A stretch of DNA of 64,000 nucleotides, taken from positions 248,001 through 312,000 of the forward strand of contig NZ_FZOD01000003.1 in the NCBI RefSeq assembly GCF_900188345.1. The letters run 5' to 3'. This DNA comes from Streptosporangium subroseum. Lineage in GTDB: Bacteria > Actinomycetota > Actinomycetes > Streptosporangiales > Streptosporangiaceae. Below, piece after piece: positions 45,026 to 53,022 of the stretch. The number at the start of each line of letters is the position of its first letter. Position 1 is the stretch's first letter. Below the pieces are notes generated by a model. That model was given only the letters and a program-made list of their open reading frames with translations. It was not told where the DNA came from and did not search any database. The position numbers and the translations under genes are program-made.

Positions 45026-46468
45026 GTGAAGGCCCGACTTCGCCGTTCAGCCGCGCTGCTGGCCGGTTCGCTCATCCCCCTCGTGTGTCTGGCGGGACCG
45101 CCCGCGAGCGCCGCTCCCCCGGATCCCCTGGCCGACGCCTTCACTCGCGCCGCCGCGACCTACGAGGTGCCCCGCGACCTGCTGGTCGCGCTCGGATACG
45201 CCGAGACCCATCTCGACGGCCACAATGGCGCGCCCAGCGCGAGTGGCGGCTACGGGGTCATGCACCTGGTCAGCAGTCCGGCCGGCCACACCCTGGAGCG
45301 AGCGGCCTCGTTGACGGGACAGCCGGTCGCGACACTGAAGGCCGACGACGCGGCCAACGTCGTGGGCGGCGCGGCGGTGCTGCGCGCCTACGCCGACGAG
45401 CTCGGGCTGGACGCCACCGCCCGTAAGGGCGCCGGGAAGTGGTACGCGGCGGTGGCCGAATACGGCAACGCCTCGACCGCCGAGGTGGCCAGGCTGTACG
45501 CCGACACCGTCTACGACCTGATGGCCACGGGTGTCCGTACCGCCACCCCGGACGGCGAAACCGTGACCGTGACCGCCCAGACCGTGCGGCCCGATCGCGG
45601 CGCCTACGCCCAGACGCGGGACCTGGACAGATCCTTCGCGGCCGCGGCCGTGGACTACCCCTCGGCGCACTGGGTGCCTGCCAGCTCGTCCAACTACGCC
45701 GTCTCCAGCCGGCCGACGAGCAATGTGATCGACCGAATCGTCATCCACGTGACCCAGGGCTCCTACGCCGGCACGATCTCCTGGTTCCAGAACCCCGCCG
45801 CCCAGGTCTCGGCCCACTACGTCGTCCGCTCCTCCGACGGCGACATCACCCAGATGGTGCGCGAGAAGGACAGGGCCTTCCACGCCCGCGACTACAACAG
45901 CCGGTCCGTCGGCATCGAGCACGAAGGTTTCGTCGACAACGCCTCCTGGTTCACCGACTCGATGTATCGCGCGTCGGCCGCGCTGACCCGCAGCATCGCC
46001 GACCGGTACGGCATCCCCAAGGACCGTGCCCACATCCTCGGACACGTCGAGGTCCCGGGCAACGACCACACCGACCCCGGCCCGAACTGGGACTGGGCCA
46101 AGTACATGCAGTACGTCGGCGGCGACAACGGCGGCGGGAGCAACCCGCACACCCCGCAGTCGGTATGCGGCTCCGGCTACACGGTGGTCGACTCCGCGGC
46201 GCTGGGTTCGGCGGGCACCGTCTACCTGCTCTACAACACCGCCAACGGCAACAACTGCGTGGCCACCATCAAGAGCAGTTCGCTGGGCACGGCCACCGCC
46301 ACCACCGCCTACCTGGAGGTGCAGGGAAAGAGCCGCGTCACCGACTCCGGCAACTTCGCCTACTACGCGGGCCCGGTACGCGCAGCGGCACCCGGAAAGT
46401 GCGTCAAATGGGGAGGCAAGGCGGGCGCCTCCGTCTACAACAGCCCCTTCGAACACTGCGGCAGCTGA
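45026..46468 (+). CDS. Secreted N-acetylmuramoyl-L-alanine amidase with C-terminal SapA-like domain
   Basis: 480 residues. Signal peptide to about 30; a lysozyme-like helical domain (about 35-165, LLVALGYAETHLDGHNG); an amidase_2/PGRP domain (about 215-365) with the zinc His in IVIHVTQG, ILGHVEVPGNDHTDPGP and the HEGF segment; and a final ~100-residue SapA-like domain (CGSGYTVVDSAALG ... FEHCGS) nearly identical to that of the preceding M23 gene. Cuts the glycan-peptide amide bond. GAAGGAGCA before the ATG/GTG start. Confidence 0.9.
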   Translation: MKARLRRSAALLAGSLIPLVCLAGPPASAAPPDPLADAFTRAAATYEVPRDLLVALGYAETHLDGHNGAPSASGGYGVMHLVSSPAGHTLERAASLTGQPVATLKADDAANVVGGAAVLRAYADELGLDATARKGAGKWYAAVAEYGNASTAEVARLYADTVYDLMATGVRTATPDGETVTVTAQTVRPDRGAYAQTRDLDRSFAAAAVDYPSAHWVPASSSNYAVSSRPTSNVIDRIVIHVTQGSYAGTISWFQNPAAQVSAHYVVRSSDGDITQMVREKDRAFHARDYNSRSVGIEHEGFVDNASWFTDSMYRASAALTRSIADRYGIPKDRAHILGHVEVPGNDHTDPGPNWDWAKYMQYVGGDNGGGSNPHTPQSVCGSGYTVVDSAALGSAGTVYLLYNTANGNNCVATIKSSSLGTATATTAYLEVQGKSRVTDSGNFAYYAGPVRAAAPGKCVKWGGKAGASVYNSPFEHCGS

Positions 46469-46473
46469 AGTCG

Positions 46474-46523
46474 GCTCCACCGGCTCACCCGGCTCTGGAT
46501 GGAGCCGGGTGAGCCGGTGGAGC
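46474..46523 (+). terminator. Strong terminator after the amidase gene
   Basis: A perfect 22-bp inverted repeat (46474-46495 with 46502-46523, arms beginning GCTCCACCGGCTCACC) with a 6-base loop, starting 5 bases after the stop codon. Confidence 0.85.
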
Positions 46524-46548
46524 GTCCTCGGATCGGCGGCGGACAGCT

Positions 46549-46711
46549 CCGGCCGGAGGGTGAGTGACCAAGCTCATTCGACACCCGTTCCGGCCGGATG
46601 GTGAGTGACCGGGGTCATTCGACACCCGTACCGGCCGAAGGGTGAGCGACCGGGGTCATTCGACACCCGTACCGGCCGAAGGGTGAGCGACCGGGGTCAT
46701 TTGACGCCCGT
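46549..46711 (-). repeat. 41-bp tandem repeat, four copies, crossing the stop codon of the BTRD1 gene
   Basis: Units begin with CCGGCCG at 46549, 46590, 46631 and 46672. Each contains GTCATTCGACACCCG or a variant; the stop codon and last residues (TGVK) of the minus-strand gene are part of the right-most unit, so the gene's end has been copied outward three times. Confidence 0.92.
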
Positions 46712-47659
46712 GGACCGCTGCGCGGCCCCGTCGTCCGTTGTCTCCTTCAGCCAGAGCGCCGCGAACCGGGGCGAGCCGGTGCCGTAACCGCTGACATCGG
46801 AGAGCCGGTAACCCTGCCTGACCAGCCGGTCGAACTCCGCCTGGTACTGCGCCGACGTCAGACCATGCCGCGCAACCCACGCCGATCCACCCGTCCGCTC
46901 CCAGATCGCCGCGTACAGGGCCCTCCCGCCGACCTCGTAGCCATCCACGTGCACGAGACGGTAACCCCGCCCGGTCAGCCGGTCGAACTCCGCCTGATAC
47001 CGCGCCGACGTCAGACCATGCCGCGCAACCCGCGCGGGCCCACTCGACCGCTCCCAGATCGCCGCGTACTGGGCCTCCCTGCCGACCCTGTAACCGCTGA
47101 CGTCGGTGAGACGGTAGCCCTGCCCGGTCAATCGGTCGAACTCCGCCTGGTACTGCGCCGACGTCAGACCATGCCGCGCGACCCGCGCGGGCCCACTCGA
47201 CCGCTCCCAGATCGCCGCGTACTGGGCCTCCCTGCCGACGCCGTAGCCATCCACATGCACCAGGCGATAGCCCAGCCCGACCAGGCGATCGAACTCCGCC
47301 TGATACTGCGCCGACGTCAGACCATGCCGGGCAATCCATGCCGGTCCACTCGACTGTTCCCAGATCGCCGCGTACAGGGCCCTCCCACCGGCCTCGTAGC
47401 CATCCACGTGCACGAGGCGGTAACCCCGCCCGGTCAGCCGGTCGAACTCCGCCTGATACTGCGCCGACGACAGATTGTGGCGTGCCTGCCAGGGAGCCGG
47501 CTCCGAGGTCCGCGCCGTACCGGCGCCGAGGTCACCCGCGCGCTCGGCGACGTCTGCCGCCGATGCCACCCCGGCTCGTCCAAGGCCGAAAAGCGCACCC
47601 AGACCGATGCCCGCGTGGAGCACACCGCGCCGACTGAACAACCCCGATGAATCCCGCAT
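46697..47659 (-). CDS. Tat-secreted protein with five BTRD1 (polyglycine-hydrolase-type) repeats
   Basis: 320 residues. A twin-arginine signal (FSRRGVLHAGIGLGALFG) is followed by five ~51-residue repeats, each with ARHGLTSAQYQAEFDRL, GYRLVHVDGY and YAAIWE. The pattern matches bacterial tandem repeat domain 1, found in polyglycine hydrolases and bacterial secreted proteins; no separate catalytic domain is visible, so it may only bind. Repeats 2-4 are almost identical at DNA level (153-bp period). Start chosen at the ATG behind GAGGAGAGG, rather than the GTG ten codons earlier. Confidence 0.8.
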   Translation of the reverse strand: MRDSSGLFSRRGVLHAGIGLGALFGLGRAGVASAADVAERAGDLGAGTARTSEPAPWQARHNLSSAQYQAEFDRLTGRGYRLVHVDGYEAGGRALYAAIWEQSSGPAWIARHGLTSAQYQAEFDRLVGLGYRLVHVDGYGVGREAQYAAIWERSSGPARVARHGLTSAQYQAEFDRLTGQGYRLTDVSGYRVGREAQYAAIWERSSGPARVARHGLTSARYQAEFDRLTGRGYRLVHVDGYEVGGRALYAAIWERTGGSAWVARHGLTSAQYQAEFDRLVRQGYRLSDVSGYGTGSPRFAALWLKETTDDGAAQRSTGVK

Positions 47660-47912
47660 GTCGCCTCTCCTCATTTCACTCATCGTCACGCTGAGTTACA
47701 TGAAGATACGGAACGGGCAAGATATCGAGCATCCTCTTCGCGGCGGGTCCGAGGTAAAGAAAGAAGAACGGACTGTCCCTACCGGCACATCACCCATCGA
47801 CCGGCTCAGGCCGCCGGAGGCCTCCGCCCAAGCGGGCCGAAGGCGACGTTGACCTGCTCGCGCGGGCGGTCGTCCGGATCCCGGGCCCGTACGGCAGGAA
47901 GCTCCGCGCCCC

Positions 47913-48410
47913 TTACACGGCCGACGCCTGTCCGCGCACGGCCCGGTGAGCGGCGTTGGCGCTGCCGGCGGCGGCGATCACCTGGGTCAGCATCCCGTGA
48001 AGCTGCTGGAGCTCGGCCAGTTCCATTCCCAGGCGTTCGACGATCGCCGCGGGGATCTTCTCGGCTTCGTCGCGAAGCCTCCGACCGGCCGGGGTGAGGG
48101 TGACCGCGAGGGAACGCTCATCCTGGCCGGCACGCGAACGGTGGACGAACCCGCTGGCCTCAAGGCGCTTGAGCAGGGGGGACAGCGTGGCGGGCTCCAA
48201 CTGGAGCAGCCGGCTGAGGTCCTTGACCGACAGCGGCGCGTACTGCCACAGCGCCAGCATCACCAGGTACTGAGGATGGGTCAGCCCCATCGGCTCCAGC
48301 AACGGGCGGTAGACCGCGATCACACCGCGCGAGGCGACCGCCAGGGCGAAGCAGACCTGGTTCTCCAGGGACAGCGGGTCGGGAATGTCGCCGATGTCAC
48401 TCAATGGCAT
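47913..48410 (-). CDS. MarR family regulator, OhrR-like
   Basis: 165 residues. LENQVCFALAVASRG matches the N-terminal motif of OhrR repressors, with the peroxide-sensing Cys at about position 20. The winged helix follows (TPAT-like LEPATLSPLLKRLEASGFV, then a DERSLAVTLT wing). It likely responds to organic hydroperoxides. No ohr gene is adjacent: the divergent neighbour is a truncated sulfurtransferase. The 250 bases before the next gene to the left hold nothing recognisable. Confidence 0.87.
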   Translation of the reverse strand: MPLSDIGDIPDPLSLENQVCFALAVASRGVIAVYRPLLEPMGLTHPQYLVMLALWQYAPLSVKDLSRLLQLEPATLSPLLKRLEASGFVHRSRAGQDERSLAVTLTPAGRRLRDEAEKIPAAIVERLGMELAELQQLHGMLTQVIAAAGSANAAHRAVRGQASAV

Positions 48411-48530
48411 CTCCAGGGAAGTCGTAGCCGTGCTATAAAATTAGCGTACGAACAGTTAGTGCACTAATCCATCCCCCGCCGGCCGCAGCGGGCGCCCTCG
48501 ATGCCCCCTTCCTACCATCGGAGAGAAGCC

Positions 48531-48728
48531 ATGAGCCGCTCCACCGTGCTTGTCGACGCCCCCTGGGTGCTGGAACATTTCGATGGCGCCGGCGCCGTCC
48601 TGGTCGGCGCCTACGACAAGGACCGCATCCCCGGAGCCGTGAAGATCGACTGGAAGGACGGCCCCCGTCGAGCGGGGGGCCGCCTCGTGACACCGCCGCC
48701 CGTGCTGTGCGGGGGTGCGGCCGGATGA
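48531..48728 (+). pseudogene. Truncated rhodanese-type sulfurtransferase
   Basis: From an ATG behind GGAGAG it encodes MSRSTVLVDAPWVLEHFDG, then AYDKDRIPGAVKIDWKDG, the beginning of actinomycete thiosulfate sulfurtransferases (about 280 aa). Some 10 residues are missing inside (the usual VLVEVDED...SAYDKGHI), and after about 45 residues the frame runs into unrelated GC-rich sequence containing a GCCCCCCG/CGGGGGGC inverted repeat. The active-site Cys region is lost. Confidence 0.7.
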
Positions 48729-48754
48729 GCACTCACTCCACCCCGGAGACCGTC

Positions 48755-48940
48755 ATGCCTCGTCAGAAGAGGAAAACGCTGGAAGAGCGGATCGCCGACC
48801 GTCAGGCACAGAGAGCTCCGCTGCGAGAGGGAAAGCAGTTCGAGCACGGACCCGCCAAGTTCGTGTTCATCTTCCTCATCGTGCTCCTCGTGGTGCTTCA
48901 CTTCGGAGGTCTCGTCGTCCTCATGGTGCTGGACCATTGA
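48755..48940 (+). CDS. Small single-helix membrane protein
   Basis: 61 residues from the ATG with GGAG 6 bases upstream (an earlier ATG at 48725 overlaps the sulfurtransferase remnant's stop). A charged N-terminal half (KRKTLEERIADRQAQRAPL) is followed by one hydrophobic helix (FVFIFLIVLLVVLHFGGLVV). No family recognised; it could be a small membrane regulator. Confidence 0.55.
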   Translation: MPRQKRKTLEERIADRQAQRAPLREGKQFEHGPAKFVFIFLIVLLVVLHFGGLVVLMVLDH

Positions 48941-49169
48941 TCGACCGGCACCGGCCCGTCAATCGACGCATCAGGCGGTCCGGACCACCTTTGACGTTGA
49001 CGTATCCGCGGGTCGCGCCGGAGACGGCCTCTCCTCCCGCGGTCATGCCACAGGCGAACGGGCATGGATTGCAAACACGCTGCAATCGATGGGGCCTACT
49101 AATGGACGCAGCGAGCCCCGGGCAGTGCTTCAGGGGAACCGGGGCACCCCTCGCCTCGGGAGATCGACC

Positions 49170-49718
49170 ATGCATCGCTCCGTTCGCCGTCTGCTCGGGT
49201 CCGCCGCCACCGTCGCCGTCGCGGCGTCGCTCTCACTGACCGTCGCGGATGGGACGTCCGCGAGCGTCACCTCCTCCGCCATCCCTCAGTTCACGATGCC
49301 GAAGGTCTACGGGACGCGGTTCCAGGCCGCCTCCCACCACGACTTCACCAAGGGCATCCTCCGCTCGCGCGACGACGGCATCCTGCGCGGCTGGGTGCGC
49401 TCCTACAACAAAGGCACCGCGGAGTACACGCCCGTCAGATGGGTCAGCGGCAAGCAGGAAGAGGACGGGTTCTTCGCCGGCCCCGAAAAGGGTGACGTCT
49501 CCGGCTACAGATCGCCGGTGTCGAGCAAGGCAGTGCTCTACAGCACGACCGGCTGCAAGATCTCCGGGACCCGGGTGACCGCCGACGAGCGAGGGCTGGG
49601 CACCACACGCTGCTCCACGCAGGGGCTGACCGCCCATCTGGAGGCGGGGTATCGGGCCGCCATGATCACCGTCTACCGCGGCCAGATCGTGAAGATCCAG
49701 GAGATCAGCACTCCGTAA
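49170..49718 (+). CDS. Secreted hypothetical protein
   Basis: 182 residues. Signal peptide (MHRSVRRLLGSAATVAVAASLSLTVA) and a mature part with two Cys (TTGCKISG, TTRCSTQG) likely forming a disulfide, rich in basic and aromatic residues. Good ribosome site GGGAG 7 bases before the ATG. No family recognised. Confidence 0.65.
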   Translation: MHRSVRRLLGSAATVAVAASLSLTVADGTSASVTSSAIPQFTMPKVYGTRFQAASHHDFTKGILRSRDDGILRGWVRSYNKGTAEYTPVRWVSGKQEEDGFFAGPEKGDVSGYRSPVSSKAVLYSTTGCKISGTRVTADERGLGTTRCSTQGLTAHLEAGYRAAMITVYRGQIVKIQEISTP

Positions 49719-49739
49719 GCGTGCCGGTTCCCTCCCCGG

Positions 49740-50114
49740 TCACTCCGGTTCCAGAGGATGCCTCCAGGGAGCGAGCACGCAGAACTCGTTGCCGTCCGGG
49801 TCCGCGAGCACCACCCAGCCCGCGTCCTCGGGCTGCCCGATGTCCACCCGGTGGGCCCCCAGCCCGATCAGCCGCTCGACCTCGGCGTCCTGATCGTCGG
49901 GGTTGAGCTCGATGTGCAGGCGGCTCTTGCCCTGCCTGGGCTCGTCAAGCGGGGCGAAGACCATCCCCGGATGGCTGAACTCGTCCTTGGCGATGGCCAC
50001 CTCGCCCTGCGGGCCCTCGAAGACGATCTGGTAACCCAGCGCGCGAGCCCAGAAGTCGGCCAGCTTGGCGGGGGCTGGGCTGTGGATCGCGAGGCAGAAC
50101 CAGGTGCTCGGCAT
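49740..50114 (-). CDS. VOC (glyoxalase-like) family protein
   Basis: 124 residues, one glyoxalase/VOC module: LAIHSPAPAKLADFWARALGY, RLHIELNPDD with a metal-type His and Glu, and WVVLADPDGNEFCVL. Such proteins include glyoxalases, dioxygenases and antibiotic-binding proteins; function not assignable. Confidence 0.85.
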   Translation of the reverse strand: MPSTWFCLAIHSPAPAKLADFWARALGYQIVFEGPQGEVAIAKDEFSHPGMVFAPLDEPRQGKSRLHIELNPDDQDAEVERLIGLGAHRVDIGQPEDAGWVVLADPDGNEFCVLAPWRHPLEPE

Positions 50115-50462
50115 GGTTGGATTTCTACCGCCTACTCCCCCGTCGAGTCCAGATTCCGGACGGCAAGCGGACAGCGGCACCGTGCGATCTTCACCTGACG
50201 CGCGGTCACAAGCCGTCCGGCCGGAACCCGTCGTCCAGGTGGTCCGGTGGCCATGACATCCCTGGACCGCCTCTCCGGAAAGGCCATGCGGGGGCAAAGG
50301 TCGTTTTAGTCGATGCCGTGAGCGGCGTGGAGCACCGGCGCCGCCGACCTGTTCACCGATGCTCGTAGTGCTGATATGCCACGACGTCGCGAAGCGGGTA
50401 GCACGCTTAATGATCTCCACTGATGGACGGCGCACCGCCTGCGTCCGGAAAGCCGGGCATCG
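50115..50462. other. 348-base region without gene
   Basis: Between divergent VOC and DMT genes. I see no credible ORF, repeat or hairpin. Confidence 0.45.
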
Positions 50463-51326
50463 ATGATCGCGGTGATCCTGGCCGTGCTCACCGCCGCGTG
50501 CAACGCCCTCTCATCGGTGCTGCAGAAGCGCGCGACGCGGACCGTGCCGGAAAGCGACGCGTTCAGGCTCATACTGATCTGGGACCTGATCCGGCGCCCG
50601 TTGTGGCTGGGCGGCATCGCCGCGCTCATCGGAGGCTTCGTCTTCCAGGCCGCCGCGCTGAGCTTCGGCGGGCTCTCCCTCGTGCAGCCCATCCTCGTCG
50701 TCGAACTGCCCTTCACGATGATTCTCCTCTCGTGCCTGTCGCGCACCCGGCTGTCCCGGGAAACGTGGCTGGCCATCGGCATCCTGACCGCCGGGCTGAC
50801 CATCCTGCTCGCCAGCGCCGACCCGACGGTGGAACAACGAATCCCAAGACCGGCCGACTGGGTGATCGCCACGATCGTGACGGTCGGTATCGCGGGATGT
50901 CTGGTCGCGATGGCGAGGCTCAGGCACGGCGAGTCCAGGGCGGTCCTGCTCGGGACCGCGTCCGGCCTGGGATTCGCCTTCACCGCCGCGCTGATAACCG
51001 AGAACACCCGTGTCTTCGCGGAGGACCCGCTCAGCCTGCTGACCACCTGGCCGCTGTACTCCATGGTCGTGGCGGGCCTCATCAGCCTCTTCCTCCTGCA
51101 GAACGCGCTGCAGAGCGGAAGCCTCGTGACCGTTCAACCGGCGCTCAACGTCACCGACCCCGTCGCCAGCATCGGGTACGGCGTCGCGCTGTTCGACGAG
51201 GACATCCGGTTGGGTCCGTGGATCATGCTGGAGTTGCTCGGCTTGGGGTTGATCCTCTACGGCAGCGTCCGGCTGGCCCGATCGTCCATCCACCGGCGGC
51301 CTGGGGCCGGCACCTGGGAGGGGTGA
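50463..51326 (+). CDS. DMT-type membrane protein
   Basis: 287 residues with about nine or ten helices. The start VILAVLTAACNALSSVLQKRA and SLVQPILVVELPFTM are typical of the DMT-superfamily subgroup related to magnesium/NIPA-like and DUF6-like transporters of actinomycetes. The C-terminal helix GLGLILYGSVRLARSS is followed by a basic tail. The stop lies at the beginning of a 47-bp repeat array. Confidence 0.75.
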   Translation: MIAVILAVLTAACNALSSVLQKRATRTVPESDAFRLILIWDLIRRPLWLGGIAALIGGFVFQAAALSFGGLSLVQPILVVELPFTMILLSCLSRTRLSRETWLAIGILTAGLTILLASADPTVEQRIPRPADWVIATIVTVGIAGCLVAMARLRHGESRAVLLGTASGLGFAFTAALITENTRVFAEDPLSLLTTWPLYSMVVAGLISLFLLQNALQSGSLVTVQPALNVTDPVASIGYGVALFDEDIRLGPWIMLELLGLGLILYGSVRLARSSIHRRPGAGTWEG

Positions 51327-51510
51327 GGACCCCGAAAGGCGAGAGATGAGACCGGCGCCCCAGGGCGTGAAGGGCCTCCGAAGAACGAGGGATGAGACCA
51401 GAGGCCCGGGAGCGTGAAGTGCCTCCCAAGCGCGAGGGATGAGGCCCGAGGCCCAGCGGCGTTAGGGCCTCCGAAGGAGCGGGGGACGGGGTCAGAGGCC
51501 CGGAGGAACG
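51326..51510 (-). repeat. 47-bp degenerate tandem repeat, four copies, crossing the glycosyltransferase stop codon
   Basis: Copies start near 51326, 51373, 51420 and 51466, each with GGCCTCCGAA or a variant then GAGGGATGAG and AGAGGCCC. The stop codon of the minus-strand glycosyltransferase (51492-51494) is in the last unit; the array fills the whole gap to the convergent DMT gene. Confidence 0.85.
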
Positions 51511-52790
51511 AGAAAGGACTCGGCGGGAGACAGGGCGAACAGTGCGGCTCCCCGGGCGACCTGCCGGTCGCGTTCCTCTCCGTGACCGAATCGGTCCAGC
51601 GCCGCGAGCAGCTCCCCCGTGTCACGCGCGTACACGCTCAGTCCGGCCCGCGCCATGGCCCTCGCGCCGTCCCGGCCGTGACCGGGAATCGGCCGGTAGG
51701 AGACGACCGGCACTCCGGCCGCCATCGCCTCCCTGCACGTCACGCCCGCCGCGTTGTCCACCAGCGCGTACGCGGTGGCCATCAGCCCCGGCATGTCGTC
51801 GCACCAGCCAAGGGCGATGCCCGTGTGCCGCAGACGGCGGCGCAGTTCGCGGTTGTGCCCGCAGAGGATGACGGGCAGGTAGCGTCCCGAGCGAGCCAGG
51901 ACGCGCGCCGTCTCCTCCACACCGCCCACGCCCCACGCGCCGGCCGAGACGAGGACCAACCGGTCTCCCGCGCGGGCACCGATCCGGGATCGCATCGACG
52001 CCGCACCGATCCCGGGCCGCGGCTCCGGGCGTACGGCCGGCGCCACCCCGCTCTCAGGCTGCCCGGAATCCGAATGCACGGCCGGCGCCACCCCGCTCTC
52101 CGTCCGTCCGGAGTCCGAATGCACGGCCGGTACCGCGCCGCTCTCAGGCTGCCCGGAATCGGGACGTACGATCGGCGTCACCCCGGGACCGGGCCGCCGG
52201 AATCCCAGCCGTACGACGGGAGCGTGACAGGACACCGGGCAGCCCGTCGCGGTGTGGACGACGTGTGCGGTCGCCAGGTCCGGGCACAGATACCGGTCGT
52301 TTCCCGGATGCAACCAGAGCCGATGCGCCGCGAAGTCGGTCAGCAGGACGGTGCTGGGGACCGGCAGACGACCATGCCACCTCAGATGCCCGGCCGCCTG
52401 CGCGGCCACGTGGAAGGTCGAGACGACCTCGGCCACCTGCCGGCTGCCGACGAGTCTTCTCAGCCGTGCCGCGATCACGATCGTCAGCGGCGACACCGAC
52501 GGCGCCCGGCCGGGTACGAAGAAGATCTGGTAGATCAGCGCGTACAGCCAGGGGGCGGAGCGCATCATCCAGCTGTACCACCCGCGCAGTGCCGTCCCCA
52601 GCCGCAGCGGGAGCAGGTCCAGGATGTCGACCACCTCGGCTTCGACGCCCTCGGCGGCGAGCCGCCTGACCAGTTCCATCGCGATCACGTCGTGCCCGGA
52701 CCCCATGCTCGCGCTGAGGATCAGCACCGTGGGCCGCGCCGCGGCCTCCCGCGCGGGGAACCGGCGTGACGAACCGTGCCGCGCCGGCAT
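51492..52790 (-). CDS. MGDG synthase/MurG-like glycosyltransferase
   Basis: 432 residues. The N-terminal half begins VLILSASMGSGHD, the start of MGDG-synthase/processive diacylglycerol glucosyltransferase proteins, and contains TDFAAHRLWLHPGNDRYLCP; the C-terminal half has the GT-B nucleotide-sugar site (LVSAGAWGVGGVEETA, VTCREAMAAGVPVVSY). It probably moves a sugar onto a lipid acceptor at the membrane. Between the halves is a 45-bp in-frame repeat array (about 52030-52181) encoding variants of VPAVHSDSGQPESG. Start at the ATG; the frame is open another 210 codons upstream, but that is the translated 53-bp intergenic repeat. Divergent from a polysaccharide deacetylase. Confidence 0.8.
   Translation of the reverse strand: MPARHGSSRRFPAREAAARPTVLILSASMGSGHDVIAMELVRRLAAEGVEAEVVDILDLLPLRLGTALRGWYSWMMRSAPWLYALIYQIFFVPGRAPSVSPLTIVIAARLRRLVGSRQVAEVVSTFHVAAQAAGHLRWHGRLPVPSTVLLTDFAAHRLWLHPGNDRYLCPDLATAHVVHTATGCPVSCHAPVVRLGFRRPGPGVTPIVRPDSGQPESGAVPAVHSDSGRTESGVAPAVHSDSGQPESGVAPAVRPEPRPGIGAASMRSRIGARAGDRLVLVSAGAWGVGGVEETARVLARSGRYLPVILCGHNRELRRRLRHTGIALGWCDDMPGLMATAYALVDNAAGVTCREAMAAGVPVVSYRPIPGHGRDGARAMARAGLSVYARDTGELLAALDRFGHGEERDRQVARGAALFALSPAESFLVPPGL
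52030..52181 (-). repeat. 45-bp tandem repeat in the glycosyltransferase, about 3.4 copies
   Basis: Units 52047-52091, 52092-52136 and 52137-52181 plus a partial copy. They add about 50 Pro/Ser/Glu-rich residues in the linker between the two halves of the GT-B fold. Confidence 0.9.
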
Positions 52791-52800
52791 CGTGGTCTCT

Positions 52801-53020
52801 CTCACACGGACCTGGAACAATCTCACGCGGACCTGAAACGACCTCACGCAGATCCGAAACAACGAAACGCGACGCGCCGGCGCGTCATGGTCCCTCTCGC
52901 ACGCGGACTTGAAATAACGGAGCGCGGCGCGTTGGCACATCGTGGCCTTTCGCACGCAGATTTGAATTAACGGAGTGTGGCGCATTGGCGCATCGTGTCC
53001 TTTGGCTCGCAGACTTGATG
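52801..53020. repeat. 53-bp tandem repeat forming the divergent promoter region
   Basis: Copies with CGCACGCGGACTTGAA or variants start at about 52845, 52898, 52951 and 53004 (period 53 bp), preceded by shorter ~22-bp sub-copies at 52801-52844. The array occupies essentially all the DNA between the glycosyltransferase start (52790) and the deacetylase start (53023), so any promoters lie inside the repeat. Confidence 0.88.
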
Positions 53021-53022
53021 TG

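Noticed and set aside
46549..46711. Tandem repeats considered as a CRISPR array
   Set aside because: The 41-bp units are contiguous with no unique spacers and no cas genes occur in the window; the same holds for the 53-, 47-, 45- and 36-bp arrays.
47690..47912. Short coding-like frame upstream of the MarR gene
   Set aside because: No start, no motif, and it overlaps the MarR 3' end; too weak.
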